Below the pieces are notes generated by a model, which searched no databases, was not told the DNA's origin, and saw only the letters and a program-made list of their open reading frames with translations. Made by a program: the position numbers and the translations under genes. 64,000 nt of DNA, from NCBI RefSeq assembly GCF_027889715.1, contig NZ_JAPJZH010000005.1, forward strand, positions 248,001 to 312,000, in the 5' to 3' direction. Each line of letters starts with the position of its first letter. Position 1 is the stretch's first letter. Source of the DNA: Allohoeflea poritis (GTDB taxonomy: Bacteria > Pseudomonadota > Alphaproteobacteria > Rhizobiales > Rhizobiaceae). Below are positions 1 through 8,937 of this stretch, in pieces.

Positions 1-552
1 ATGAAGGCGCGGCGGTTCTTCGAGAAACTGGAAGCGCTGTACGGCGATGAGCAGGCGCGCCTCAACGAGCTCGACGCGGCGATTGGCGACGGCGATCACG
101 GCAGCACCATGCTGCGCGGGCTGTCGGCTGCCGTGAAGGCCGGCGACGGGTCGCAGGCCAAGGCGTTCATGCGGGCATCCGGCGGCGCCTCGGGAACGCT
201 GTTCGGCCTGATCCTGCATGAGATCGAACTGCATCTTTCGGGCAGCGAGAGGTCCCTGGCCGCTCACCTCGGGCGCAGTCTGCAGCGCATCAAGGAACTG
301 GGCAAGGTTGCTGCCGGAGACAAGAGCATGGTTGACGCCCTGGAGCCGGCCGTGGCGGCGCTCGATGCCGGCGGGGGCACAAGCGACGCGGTTTCTGCCG
401 CTGAAGGCGGGCGCGATTCAACCCGCGACATGGCAGCGCGCCGGGGCCGCGCCCGCTATGTCGAGAATGCCGGCAAGGGACATGTGGATCCCGGCGCCGC
501 GTCGGTGTGCCTGATCCTCGGCGTGCTGGCCGGCGAGGAGGAGGCGCGGTGA
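1..552 (+). CDS. dhaL: Dihydroxyacetone kinase L-subunit (DhaL, nucleotide-binding phosphatase-fold domain)
   Basis: This is the nucleotide-binding subunit of a dihydroxyacetone-type kinase, which works with DhaK to phosphorylate a terminal hydroxyl next to a ketone. The family's Mg-ATP/ADP-binding motif DAAIGDGDHG lies at residues 25-34, with the conserved ASGGASGTLFG and GDKSMVDAL segments and a C-terminal GHVDPGA. At 183 residues it is a little shorter than E. coli DhaL (about 210). The window opens exactly on an ATG, so a few N-terminal codons may lie upstream. The stop overlaps the dhaK start (GTGA), which implies translational coupling. DhaM is not visible here, so whether the phosphate donor is ATP or PEP cannot be read from this window. 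Confidence 0.88.
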   Translation: MKARRFFEKLEALYGDEQARLNELDAAIGDGDHGSTMLRGLSAAVKAGDGSQAKAFMRASGGASGTLFGLILHEIELHLSGSERSLAAHLGRSLQRIKELGKVAAGDKSMVDALEPAVAALDAGGGTSDAVSAAEGGRDSTRDMAARRGRARYVENAGKGHVDPGAASVCLILGVLAGEEEAR

Positions 553-1559
553 AGAAACTCTTCAACAGCCAGGAAACCATGGTCGATGACATGATCGACG
601 GTTTTGTCGCCGCCCATCCGCAGGTTGCGCGCGGCAAGAACGACAAGCGCGTTGTCGTGCGCCGGAAACCGAAGAACAAGGACAGCAAGGTGACACTGCT
701 GATCGGCAACGGTTCCGGACACGAGCCGATCGCCATGGGCTTCGTCGGCGAGGGGCTGCTTGACGCCAATGTGGTCGGCGATGTCTTTGCGGCGCCCTCG
801 GCGGATCTGATCCTTGACGGAATAACGGAAGTCTGCGGAGCGGCCGGATCCATCCTGCTGATCTCCCAGCATTCCGGCGATGTGATCAATGGCGGCGCGG
901 CCGCAATGCTGGCCGAAGAGGCCGGCCACACGGTCAAGCCACTATTCATGTATGACGATATTTCCTCGGCCCCCAAGGGCGAGGAAGCGGAGCGGCGTGG
1001 CGCGCCCGGCACCATGTTCATCTACAAGATCCTCGGGGCGGCAGCGGAGGAGGGCATGGCGCTGGGGCCGCTCCTGGAACTGGGCGAGGCGGTGCGCGAC
1101 GGCACCCGGACGCTGGCGGCGGCGGTCAGCCCCGGGATTTCGCCGCTCACCGGACAGGCGATGTTCTCGCTGCCCGAAGACGAGATTTATCTGGGCATGG
1201 GCGTTCATGGAGAGCCGGGCATCGGCAAGGCCAAATACGGCCCGGTGTCGCGGCTGGTCGAAACCATGGTCGCCGCATTGCTGGAGGACAGACCCGTCCC
1301 GGAGGGCGAGCGGGTCGCCGTTATCGTCAACGGCATGGGCGGCACCACGCTGATGGAGCTGCTGACCGTCTATCGGGAAACCGGAAGGGCGCTTGCATCG
1401 CGCGGTATCTCGACGGTGGCGCCGATGGTCGGCACTTATGTGACGACGCAGGAAATGGGCGGTTTCTCGATCTCGCTGCTGACGCCGACCGACGAAATGT
1501 TGCGCTTGTGGTGCGCGCCGTCCGACACGCCGCATTTTCCGGCAATCAAACTGGACTGA
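549..1559 (+). CDS. dhaK: Dihydroxyacetone kinase K-subunit (DhaK-type ketose kinase)
   Basis: Substrate-binding subunit of a DHA-type kinase, 336 residues. The start chosen is GTG at 549: it overlaps the dhaL stop, is preceded by a purine-rich GAGGAGGAGG ribosome site, and gives the family N-terminus VKKLFNSQE. The motif GNGSGHEP and the GMGVHGEPG segment are present; His220 in the latter is the residue that forms the covalent hemiaminal with the substrate ketone in this family. Relatives phosphorylate dihydroxyacetone or four-carbon ketoses such as erythrulose. The neighbouring aldolase and isomerase suggest that the substrate here is a longer ketose phosphorylated at C1, which is an inference. 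It lies in an operon with dhaL, the aldolase and the aldehyde dehydrogenase. Confidence 0.9.
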   Translation: MKKLFNSQETMVDDMIDGFVAAHPQVARGKNDKRVVVRRKPKNKDSKVTLLIGNGSGHEPIAMGFVGEGLLDANVVGDVFAAPSADLILDGITEVCGAAGSILLISQHSGDVINGGAAAMLAEEAGHTVKPLFMYDDISSAPKGEEAERRGAPGTMFIYKILGAAAEEGMALGPLLELGEAVRDGTRTLAAAVSPGISPLTGQAMFSLPEDEIYLGMGVHGEPGIGKAKYGPVSRLVETMVAALLEDRPVPEGERVAVIVNGMGGTTLMELLTVYRETGRALASRGISTVAPMVGTYVTTQEMGGFSISLLTPTDEMLRLWCAPSDTPHFPAIKLD

Positions 1560-1572
1560 GCGGAGTCGCGAT

Positions 1573-2490
1573 ATGGGTCAGAAAAAACCAGAACCGCAAA
1601 TGCCCATGTACGGCGTTGCCGTCGATCAGGGCAGCGGTCTGGGCGCGGCGATTGCAGAGGCGCGCGGCTCCGAAGCGCGCGAAACCGACCTGTTCGACTT
1701 CAAGAAGGCCGTGGTGGAGTGCCTGAGCCGCGATGCCTCAGTTCTGCTGGTCGATGCCGAGTATGGCCGCGAGCTTCTGCCGCATTTCAATCCGGCCTGC
1801 GAAAAGCTGCTGGCCTACGAGGCCGATGTCTACCGTATCGCGACCAGCGAGCGCATCACCGTGCTTCCCGACAATCTGAGCGTTGCCGATTATGCGGGGC
1901 TGGGTGTGCGCCGGCTGAAATTCTTTCTCTATTACGCGCCGCGCGGCTCGGCGGAAACCAATGAAAAGAAGCACGGTCTTGTGCGCGATATCGGCCGGCA
2001 ATGCGCCGATCACGGTATCGAGTTCCTTTTCGAGCCGATCGTCTATGACGAGACGGTGACGGATTCCACATCGCTGGAATTTGCGCGGCTGAAGCCGGAT
2101 CTGGTGCGCGAAGCGACCGCGATCTACGCCGATCCAGACTTCGCGGTGGACGTTCTGAAAGTGGAAATCCCTGTCAATCTGGCCTTCGTGGAAGGCTTCG
2201 GCAGCGGCGAATTCGATCGCGGCTGGGCGCTCGATTGTTTCCGGCAAGCCGCGGCCGCGGCAGGTCCCATACCCCTCGTCTATCTGAGCGCAGGCGTTTC
2301 GTTCGACTGGTTCGAGCAATCCTTGAGACTGGCGCGCGAGGCCGGTGTCAACGCGGCCGGTTTCATGTGCGGGCGGGCGATCTGGTCGGATGCGGTGGCC
2401 GAGTTCGGCCATGGCGGCCATGCGCGGCTCACCGAATGGCTGACGGGTGAAGGCCGTCGGCGACTTGAACGGCTGAAGGCGGCGCTATGA
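1573..2490 (+). CDS. LacD/YihT-family class I aldolase (DUF2090-like, tagatose-bisphosphate aldolase family)
   Basis: A 305-residue beta/alpha-barrel aldolase of the LacD family (COG3684), whose known members cleave tagatose 1,6-bisphosphate or 6-deoxy-6-sulfofructose 1-phosphate to dihydroxyacetone phosphate plus an aldehyde. The segment VLKVEIPVN carries Lys196, the expected Schiff-base lysine, and FEPIVYDE and AGVNAAGFMCGRAIW match the phosphate-binding end of the barrel. It starts 13 bp after dhaK and its stop overlaps the next gene by ATGA. The context (ketose kinase before, aldehyde dehydrogenase after) supports cleavage of a ketose 1-phosphate to DHAP and an aldehyde. The exact sugar cannot be read from the sequence. 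Confidence 0.82.
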   Translation: MGQKKPEPQMPMYGVAVDQGSGLGAAIAEARGSEARETDLFDFKKAVVECLSRDASVLLVDAEYGRELLPHFNPACEKLLAYEADVYRIATSERITVLPDNLSVADYAGLGVRRLKFFLYYAPRGSAETNEKKHGLVRDIGRQCADHGIEFLFEPIVYDETVTDSTSLEFARLKPDLVREATAIYADPDFAVDVLKVEIPVNLAFVEGFGSGEFDRGWALDCFRQAAAAAGPIPLVYLSAGVSFDWFEQSLRLAREAGVNAAGFMCGRAIWSDAVAEFGHGGHARLTEWLTGEGRRRLERLKAAL

Positions 2491-3959
2491 CAGACCTGAT
2501 TCCCCTGTTGCCGGATGTCGAAGCCTTTCTGGAAGGCCCGCTGTCGCTGCGGATCGGCGGCGGGAAAATCGATACGGCGGGCAGTATCGAAGTCACAGAT
2601 CCGTCTTTCGGAACGCCCCTGTGTACGGTCGCGAAGGCTGGCGCGGCAGAAGTCGATCTTGCCGTGGCGGCTGCCGCCGAGGCCTATGAGGGGCCATGGT
2701 CGTCCATGACGCCGGATGAGCGCTCGCAGCGCATCTGGCGCCTTGCCGAACTGGTCGATCAACGGGCCGAAATCTTTGGCCAGCTCGACGCGCTGGACAA
2801 TGGCAAGCCCTTTGCCGTGGCACGCGACGTGGACGCCGCTTATTCGGCGCGGCATTTGCGGTACTTCGCCGGCTGGCCGAGCAAGATCGAGGGCGCGACA
2901 ATCCCGGTTTCGGTGCCGGACAGGTTCAACTATACGCGGATCGAGCCGGTCGGCGTGTGCGGCCTGATCGCGCCCTGGAATTATCCGTTGCTGATGGCGG
3001 TCTGGAAGATCGCCCCGGCGCTCGCCGCCGGCAATGCGATCGTCATGAAACCGGCGGAACAGACGCCGCTTAGTGCGCTTTACCTCGCCGACCTCGCGCT
3101 CGAGGCGGGGCTGCCAGAGGGGGTTCTCAACGTCATACCGGGGATCGGCACGGAAGCCGGCGCAGCCCTTGCCGGTCATCCCGGCGTCGGCAAGATCGGT
3201 TTTACCGGAAGCACGGCGACAGGCCGGCGCATCGTCGAAGCCTCGATGGGCAATCTGAAGAAGGTTTCGCTGGAACTCGGCGGCAAGGCGGCGAACATCG
3301 TCTTTGCTGATGCCGATCTCGAAAAGGCGGTTGCGGGTGCCTTCTGGGCGCTGTTCGGCAATAACGGGCAATCCTGCACGGCCGGGGCGCGGCTTTATGT
3401 GCAGCGGCCTGTCTACGACAAGGTGGTTGAAGGGCTGGCCGAACTGGCGGCCGGCGTATCGGTCGGACCGGGCATGGCCGAGGCGGCCCATGATCTCGGG
3501 CCGGTGATCAGCGAACGGCAGATGCAGACGGTCACGGGTTATATCGACAGCGGTCTCTCCGAGGGCGCGGAGTGCATTGCAGGCGGTGGCCGGGTGGGTG
3601 CGGCAGGCTATTTCGTCGCGCCGACGATCCTGATCGGCGTGACCGACACGATGCGCGCTGCCCGCGAGGAGATTTTCGGGCCGGTTCTGTGCGTCCTGCC
3701 CTTCGATGACGAAGCCGAAGTGATCGCCCGCGCCAACGATACGGATTATGGGCTGGCGGCAGGGCTTTGGACGCAGGATGTCACCCGCGCCCGTGTCTTG
3801 GCCGAACGGCTCAAGGCCGGGACGATCTGGATCAATTGCTGGGGCGAGACGGACGCCGCCTCGCCCTTCGGCGGAATGAAACAGAGCGGCTACGGCCGCG
3901 AAATGGGAGCCGACGCCATCGCCCTCTACTCGCAGACCAAAAGCGTTTGGGTGGTTTGA
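2487..3959 (+). CDS. NAD(P)-dependent aldehyde dehydrogenase
   Basis: A 490-residue aldehyde dehydrogenase with full-length family architecture. LELGGK carries the general base Glu263 and GQSCTAG carries the catalytic Cys297; PWNYPL, FTGSTATG and the C-terminal PFGGMKQSGYGRE are also present. It starts at the ATGA overlap with the aldolase stop, so it belongs to the same transcript and is probably coupled in translation. In this context it most likely oxidises the aldehyde released by the LacD-like aldolase (for example lactaldehyde, glycolaldehyde or acetaldehyde) to the acid. That substrate assignment is inference; the family itself is clear. Confidence 0.92.
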   Translation: MTDLIPLLPDVEAFLEGPLSLRIGGGKIDTAGSIEVTDPSFGTPLCTVAKAGAAEVDLAVAAAAEAYEGPWSSMTPDERSQRIWRLAELVDQRAEIFGQLDALDNGKPFAVARDVDAAYSARHLRYFAGWPSKIEGATIPVSVPDRFNYTRIEPVGVCGLIAPWNYPLLMAVWKIAPALAAGNAIVMKPAEQTPLSALYLADLALEAGLPEGVLNVIPGIGTEAGAALAGHPGVGKIGFTGSTATGRRIVEASMGNLKKVSLELGGKAANIVFADADLEKAVAGAFWALFGNNGQSCTAGARLYVQRPVYDKVVEGLAELAAGVSVGPGMAEAAHDLGPVISERQMQTVTGYIDSGLSEGAECIAGGGRVGAAGYFVAPTILIGVTDTMRAAREEIFGPVLCVLPFDDEAEVIARANDTDYGLAAGLWTQDVTRARVLAERLKAGTIWINCWGETDAASPFGGMKQSGYGREMGADAIALYSQTKSVWVV

Positions 3960-3990
3960 CATGCCGCATTCGGTCATACAAATTGGTATG
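3956..3990 (+). promoter_or_regulatory. Candidate promoter and operator before the GntR/UTRA regulator
   Basis: A TTGACA hexamer (3956-3961) overlaps the stop codon of the aldehyde dehydrogenase and is followed 15 bp later by TACAAA as a possible -10. Over the latter sits a perfect inverted repeat, CATAC-N6-GTATG (3975-3990). A 15-bp block inside it (3976-3990) matches 12 of 15 positions with a block upstream of the transporter operon at 6344-6358. This suggests an autoregulatory operator for the adjacent repressor. Confidence 0.5.
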
Positions 3991-4014
3991 CAACGAATGA
4001 GGGAGGCCTGATCC

Positions 4015-4752
4015 GTGGAAGCGCGTGCGGAACCGAAATACAAAGTCGCCTATGGCGCATTGCTCAGCCGCCTGGTGTCGGGGCGCTACCCGATCGGCGG
4101 GCGGCTGCCGACAGAGGACGAACTGGCCCGGACCTTCGACATCAGCCGGGTCACCATCCGCCGCTCGCTCGACATGCTGGTCAATGAGGGTTTCCTGGAG
4201 CGCAGGCAGGGCAGCGGCTACACGGTCATTTCCCTGTCGCCGCCCTCGTCCATGTGTCTTTCGTCCTTTACCGACGCCATGCTGCGCGCCGGGCGCGAGC
4301 CGTCTTCACGGCTCATCCGTATCTCGACGCTGGAAGCCGGTGCCCATGGCGAGGAACTGATCGACGAACTGCGGGATGAGCGGCTGACCTGCATCGAGCG
4401 CCTGCGCCTTGTCGATAACGAGCCGCAGATGCTGGTGCGGACCTGGGTGCCGGCACGGCTGCTGGCAAACGCGTCAGCCGATGATTTTCCCGGTACGGGT
4501 CATGAGCAGTCGATCCTGCGCATATTGCGGCAGCGCTTCGGCCTCGAATGGAACGCCGCCTGCGAAGATATCAGCCCGGCCGGCGCGCCGGCGGATGTGG
4601 CGCAATATCTGCAGATCGAACCGGGCCGCCCGCTGCTGGTGCAGGCCTGCACCGCCTTCGACGAGGACGGCAGCGTCGTGTTCTATGAACAGGTCTACCG
4701 GATCGGCAAGGTCAGTTTCAATCTCACGGGAGCCTCGCGAGAGGTGCGTTAG
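4015..4752 (+). CDS. GntR-family transcriptional regulator, HutC/UTRA type
   Basis: A 245-residue regulator with an N-terminal winged helix (residues about 8-75; KVAYGALLSRLVSGRYPIG, then the recognition region TFDISRVTIRRSLDML and the wing LERRQGSGYTV) and a C-terminal UTRA ligand-binding domain ending in VFYEQVYRIGKVSFNL. The start is GTG at 4015, placed 8 bp after GGGAGG. UTRA domains usually bind sugars, sugar phosphates or small acids and release DNA on binding, so it is the probable repressor of this cluster. The perfect inverted repeat just upstream and the related sequence before the ABC transporter are its likely operators. Confidence 0.9.
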   Translation: MEARAEPKYKVAYGALLSRLVSGRYPIGGRLPTEDELARTFDISRVTIRRSLDMLVNEGFLERRQGSGYTVISLSPPSSMCLSSFTDAMLRAGREPSSRLIRISTLEAGAHGEELIDELRDERLTCIERLRLVDNEPQMLVRTWVPARLLANASADDFPGTGHEQSILRILRQRFGLEWNAACEDISPAGAPADVAQYLQIEPGRPLLVQACTAFDEDGSVVFYEQVYRIGKVSFNLTGASREVR

Positions 4753-4765
4753 CAGGAGTGTGGCG

Positions 4766-6193
4766 ATGCAGGAAGCGGTAACGGTCGGCGTCATTCATGC
4801 TTCGCTGCCGAGCTATTTCCCGGACCGGCACCGTGTCTTCGAAGATTGCGGGCGGGTCCTCGAAGAGCTGTGCGCCGGCGAAGGCGCGCGCGTCGTGACG
4901 GCGCCGGAGCGGCCGATGAACGGATCGGAAGCACGCCGGGCCGCCGAATTCTGCCTGGCCGAGGGCGCCGATTTCCTACTGCTCATCCATGGCGGCTTTA
5001 CCATGGGCGATGTCGCGCACACGCTGGCCACCATTCCGGTGCCGATGGGCGCCTGGGCGACGCCGGAGCCGACCCTTGAGGGCGATATCCAGCTCAACAA
5101 TTTCGTCTCGCTCAATATGACGATGTCGATTGCCAAGGGCGTGCGCGATCTCAGGCAGAATCCCATTCAGTGGTATTTCGGCGCACCGGAAAGCGCCGAA
5201 TTGCAGCAACGTCTGCGAACCACGCTGCGGGCGCTTGCCATGCTCAAGGGCGTTACGCATACGCGGTTGGCGCTGATCGGCGGGCTGGCGCCGACCTTCT
5301 ACAATATGGAGGTCAGCGCGGGCACGCTCAAAAGGCGGTTCGGCATCGATGTCGACGCCCATGAGATTGCCGAGCTGACCGGGCGCATGGCGGCAATCGA
5401 TGCATCGCAGGCCGCGGCCGAAGTCGAGAAAATGGCGGCGGCGGCGACCGTCCGGGATGTCAGCGATGAGCAGCTGACGCTGAACGCAAAGGCGGCGCTT
5501 GCCCTGCGCGACATCTGCGACGATGGCGGTTATACGGCGCTTGCGGTCTCCGACTGGCCGGCGCTTCAGGTCGATCCGGGCATCCATCCGGGCGCTGCCT
5601 TTTCCTGGCTGGAGGAGATCGATGGCGTGCCGGTTGCCTCCGAAGGGGACCTCCTCGGCGCCGTCACGCAGCTTGCGGCGAAATCCATGACCGGGAAGGT
5701 GGGATATCTTCTCGACATGACCGAGCCGGATCTTGAAAAGGGCGATTTGCTGATGTGGCACGGCGGCGGCGGGCCGCTCTATCTGGCGGACGACAATGGC
5801 GCTGCCTGGATCAATCATCCGATGATCGGGCGCGGCACGGAAGCCGGGGCCTGCTACGGAACGATCAGCGACCTGGTTTTCCAGGACGGTCCGGTGACCG
5901 CCATGCGAGTGGCCGACGACGTGACGACGCTGTTCGAAATGGAAGCGCGCGTGGCCGGGCGTCAGCCGAGCGGCTTTACCGGCTGCCGGGGCTGGTTGCG
6001 GGACTTTTCGGTCGGCGGTCAGGCGGCGTCGCTCGAGGATGTGGTGACCACGGTGATGGGACACGGGATCGAACATCATTTTGTCCTCGTGCCCGGACAT
6101 CATCACGAAGTGCTGATGGAGTTCGCCGGCTGGGCAGGCCTGCGGCCGCTTGAGCGGATCGCGGCGCGGCGGCACTTGATTACGGGGTCCTGA
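4766..6193 (+). CDS. L-fucose/L-arabinose isomerase-like protein (COG2407 family)
   Basis: A 475-residue member of the fucose-isomerase superfamily. The start is ATG 4766 with AGGAG at 4754-4758. In the family, aldose-ketose isomerisation uses a metal held by Glu, Asp and His in the C-terminal half; candidates here are Glu293 in ASEGDLLGA, Asp295, His332 in MWHGGGGP and the His445-447 cluster in VPGHHHEV. The N-terminal half carries HGGFTMGD, typical of the family's open alpha/beta domain. It follows the regulator by 13 bp and precedes the transporter. The same family includes sulfoquinovose isomerases of the sulfo-transaldolase route, so the substrate could be a pentose, a 6-deoxy sugar or a modified hexose. 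I infer that it supplies the ketose for the DhaK/DhaL kinase. Confidence 0.8.
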   Translation: MQEAVTVGVIHASLPSYFPDRHRVFEDCGRVLEELCAGEGARVVTAPERPMNGSEARRAAEFCLAEGADFLLLIHGGFTMGDVAHTLATIPVPMGAWATPEPTLEGDIQLNNFVSLNMTMSIAKGVRDLRQNPIQWYFGAPESAELQQRLRTTLRALAMLKGVTHTRLALIGGLAPTFYNMEVSAGTLKRRFGIDVDAHEIAELTGRMAAIDASQAAAEVEKMAAAATVRDVSDEQLTLNAKAALALRDICDDGGYTALAVSDWPALQVDPGIHPGAAFSWLEEIDGVPVASEGDLLGAVTQLAAKSMTGKVGYLLDMTEPDLEKGDLLMWHGGGGPLYLADDNGAAWINHPMIGRGTEAGACYGTISDLVFQDGPVTAMRVADDVTTLFEMEARVAGRQPSGFTGCRGWLRDFSVGGQAASLEDVVTTVMGHGIEHHFVLVPGHHHEVLMEFAGWAGLRPLERIAARRHLITGS

Positions 6194-6334
6194 ACGGCCG
6201 ACGGAGCGGTCTTCGGGAGACGGATACTGAATGCGGCAAATGGTTGGATTCGCGGCGGAATTGGCATCGCCGCGATGATCGGGAGAATGGCTGTCCGGGG
6301 CGTCCCGGCAGCCGGTTTGGATGGAACGAATTTG

Positions 6335-6363
6335 TTGACATCAATGCAAATTGATATTACTCA
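6335..6363 (+). promoter_or_regulatory. Candidate promoter with overlapping operator for the ABC transporter operon
   Basis: TTGACA at 6335-6340 is followed after 17 bp by a weak -10 (TACTCA). A perfect inverted repeat ATCAAT-GCAA-ATTGAT occupies 6340-6355, so it overlaps the -35 and spacer. The block at 6344-6358 matches the operator before the GntR gene at 12 of 15 positions. A second spaced repeat, GATAT-N13-ATATC, follows. This region is locally AT-rich against GC-rich surroundings. Confidence 0.55.
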
Positions 6364-6461
6364 TTTTGTTATATCAAATTTTGGTTGGGAGGACCTGGTG
6401 CAGTCAGAGTTTGAGCCGAAACGGCGCATCGATCTTCGCCGCCAGAGACGGCGGTGAAGCG

Positions 6462-7517
6462 GTGACACAGGTTCAGCTTCGGGCCGTCAGGAAGGAGTTT
6501 GGTTCCTTCGTCGCGCTCGAACATATCGATCTGAATATCGCATCGGGCGAACTAGTTGCGCTGCTCGGCCCGTCGGGCTGCGGCAAGACGACGACCCTGC
6601 GCATGATTTCCGGCCTCGACAATCCGACCAATGGCGAGATCCTGTTCGACGGCAAGGACGTGTCGGAAGTGCCGGTGCGCGACCGCAATGTCGGCATGGT
6701 CTTCCAGCGTTACGCGCTTTTTCCGCATATGAATGTGGAAAAGAACATCACATTCGGCCTGCGCGTGCGCAACGTGTCCCCGGAAGAGGTCTCGGAACGT
6801 CTTGAAGAGATCCTCGACATCGTCCAGCTTACGCAATTCCGTCACCGGTTTCCGGCGCAGCTCTCCGGCGGGCAGATGCAGCGCGTCGCCATAGCCCGCA
6901 CGCTGATCACCAAGCCCTCTGTGCTGATGATGGATGAGCCGCTGGCCAATCTGGATACCAATCTGCGCGGCGAGATGCGGCGCTTTATTCGCGATCTGCA
7001 GCAGCGCTTCAATATAACGACCATTTTCGTCACCCACGATCAGGTGGAGGCGATGGAGCTGTCCGACCGGGTGGCCGTACTGTTCGACGGACGGCTGGAG
7101 CAGTTCGACACGCCCGATGCGATCTACCACCGGCCGGACAAGATCAGCGTCGCGAAATTCATGGGCGCGTCCAATATTTTCGAATGTACCGTCGCCGACG
7201 GGATGATCAAAGCCGGCTTCGCGGATCTCGCGGCGATAGGGACACAGGCTTTCGCCCAGGGCGAGCGAGCGGATGCCATGGTCCGCAGCGAGGCGATCCG
7301 GTTGCTCAAAGAGCCGCAGGATGGCGCGGCAAACCAGGTCGAAGGCGAAATCCGCACGGCAGATTTTTTTGGCGCCACTGTTTCCTACACGGTGCAGGTG
7401 GGCGAGCATGAATTGAATGTCGACGAGCATTCGACGGAAAAGCTGGAGACGGGCAGCAGGGTATTCCTGCAGCTTCCGGGCGACCGGATCTGGCTGTTTC
7501 CGAAACGGGCCAACTAA
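6462..7517 (+). CDS. ABC transporter ATP-binding protein (MalK/UgpC-like)
   Basis: A 351-residue ATPase that powers import by the adjacent permeases. Walker A is GPSGCGKTTT, the signature is LSGGQMQRVAIA, Walker B is VLMMDEPLANLD and the switch histidine is in FVTHDQVEAM. A C-terminal TOBE-like domain follows. The start is placed at GTG 6462 because VTQVQLRAVRKEFG matches family N-termini. There is no strong ribosome site directly before it; the strong GGGAGGA at 6387-6393 instead precedes a short reading frame (GTG 6398 to TGA 6457) that ends 4 bp upstream, so translation may be coupled to that leader. The operon continues with the binding protein and two permeases. Confidence 0.88.
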   Translation: MTQVQLRAVRKEFGSFVALEHIDLNIASGELVALLGPSGCGKTTTLRMISGLDNPTNGEILFDGKDVSEVPVRDRNVGMVFQRYALFPHMNVEKNITFGLRVRNVSPEEVSERLEEILDIVQLTQFRHRFPAQLSGGQMQRVAIARTLITKPSVLMMDEPLANLDTNLRGEMRRFIRDLQQRFNITTIFVTHDQVEAMELSDRVAVLFDGRLEQFDTPDAIYHRPDKISVAKFMGASNIFECTVADGMIKAGFADLAAIGTQAFAQGERADAMVRSEAIRLLKEPQDGAANQVEGEIRTADFFGATVSYTVQVGEHELNVDEHSTEKLETGSRVFLQLPGDRIWLFPKRAN

Positions 7518-7560
7518 GTGAACCGGTGGCGCGAACGCCGCCAAAACTGGGAGGAATGGC

Positions 7561-8928
7561 ATGACTGGATTAACGAAGGCCGCGTTGCGCAAGGGTCTCA
7601 TGACGGCAGGCGCGCTGGTGTTGACGACGGCGCTGGCGCATGGCGATGAGGCGGCGGAACAGTTCCGCGCCGATTTTCTCGACGGCAAGCTGAGCTGGGA
7701 AGACGTCTCCAAGCGGGCCGCCGATGAAGGCAAGGTCAATTTCTACTACTGGGGCGGCAGCGACACCATCAATGTGTGGATCGACAGCGTTGCGGCTCCG
7801 GCCATGAAGGAACTGGGCGTTACGCTCAACCCGGTCCGCATCACCAACACCAAGGACGCGATCGACCTGGTGCTGGCGGAGAAGAACGCCGGCAAGGGCG
7901 TCGGCGCGGGCAGTGTCGACGCCATCTGGGTCAATGGCGAGAACTTCTACACGATGAAGCAGCAGGACGCGCTGTTCGGCTCTTTCGCACAGAAGGTTCC
8001 GAATGCCGCCAATTTCGACTGGAATCCGGACGATCCGCGCTCGCTGCTTAACCTGCGCGATTTCGGCGTCGTCACCGACAGCAAGGAAATCCCGTGGTCC
8101 GGCCAGCAATATGTCTGCGCCGTCAACCGGCAATATGTCGACGCCGCCGACACACCCTCGACCTTCGAGGACATGAAGGCATATCTGGAAAAGAACCCCG
8201 GCAAGTTCACCTATGTGAAGCCGCCGCACTATATCGGCAACACATTCGTGCAGTCGGTCATGTATGCGTTCAACCCGGACGGCAATGGCGGCGTCCCGTT
8301 CCAGCAGTCGATTGACGATCTGGGCGCTGCCGAACTTGCCCGACTGATCAAGCCGGGCATGGAGTATCTGAAGTCCATCGAGCCGATGCTGCTCGGCGCC
8401 GATGGCGGCAAGGCGCGTTATCCGGAGGACATCGCGGCCCTTGACGGCCTGTTCCTCAATGGCGAGGTCTACTTCAACTGCAAGTTCGGCCTTTATGCGG
8501 TGCATACCGGTCTGCAGACCGGTGCCTATCCGGAAAAGGCGGAGGCCTTCATCTTCCCGAAGGGCCTGATGATCGCCAACAAGAACTATCTCGCCATTCC
8601 GGCCAACAGCCCCAATCCGGCAAGCGCGCTGCTTCTGGCGAACTACATGGCTTCCGTCGATTCGCAGGCCTCCAAGCTCGAAAATGCCGGCATGCCGGTC
8701 GGCATCGATGTCTGGAAACTGTCGGCGGACGATGCCTCCATGGTCCAGAAGGCCGCGCCGCCGCTCTATGGCGTGACCCAGGCCGATCTCGACGCCAATG
8801 TCGCGCCTGACACCAATGCCAGCCTCGTCGACGTGATCGAAGGCACATGGCTTGAATATATCGAGCGCGGATCGTCCTCGTCGATCGAAGAGATCGTCGA
8901 TACGATGGTCAAGCAGATGGCGCAGTAG
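7561..8928 (+). CDS. ABC transporter substrate-binding protein, YnjB family (COG4134)
   Basis: A 455-residue periplasmic solute-binding protein. An N-terminal signal peptide (KAALRKGLMTAGALVLTT, then ALAHG) directs export. The mature part carries YnjB-like segments: YYWGGSDTINVWID, GVTLNPVRITNTKDAI and VDAIWVNGENFYTMK. YnjB-type proteins are widespread, but their ligand is not established. The ATG follows GGGAGGAATGGC. The neighbouring isomerase, kinase and nucleoside-hydrolase genes suggest a sugar or nucleoside ligand, which is inference. Confidence 0.87.
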   Translation: MTGLTKAALRKGLMTAGALVLTTALAHGDEAAEQFRADFLDGKLSWEDVSKRAADEGKVNFYYWGGSDTINVWIDSVAAPAMKELGVTLNPVRITNTKDAIDLVLAEKNAGKGVGAGSVDAIWVNGENFYTMKQQDALFGSFAQKVPNAANFDWNPDDPRSLLNLRDFGVVTDSKEIPWSGQQYVCAVNRQYVDAADTPSTFEDMKAYLEKNPGKFTYVKPPHYIGNTFVQSVMYAFNPDGNGGVPFQQSIDDLGAAELARLIKPGMEYLKSIEPMLLGADGGKARYPEDIAALDGLFLNGEVYFNCKFGLYAVHTGLQTGAYPEKAEAFIFPKGLMIANKNYLAIPANSPNPASALLLANYMASVDSQASKLENAGMPVGIDVWKLSADDASMVQKAAPPLYGVTQADLDANVAPDTNASLVDVIEGTWLEYIERGSSSSIEEIVDTMVKQMAQ

Positions 8929-8937
8929 CAGCCAACA

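Noticed and set aside
2280-4043. Open reading frame of 587 codons on the minus strand
   Set aside because: Antisense to the aldolase and aldehyde dehydrogenase; no recognisable motif.
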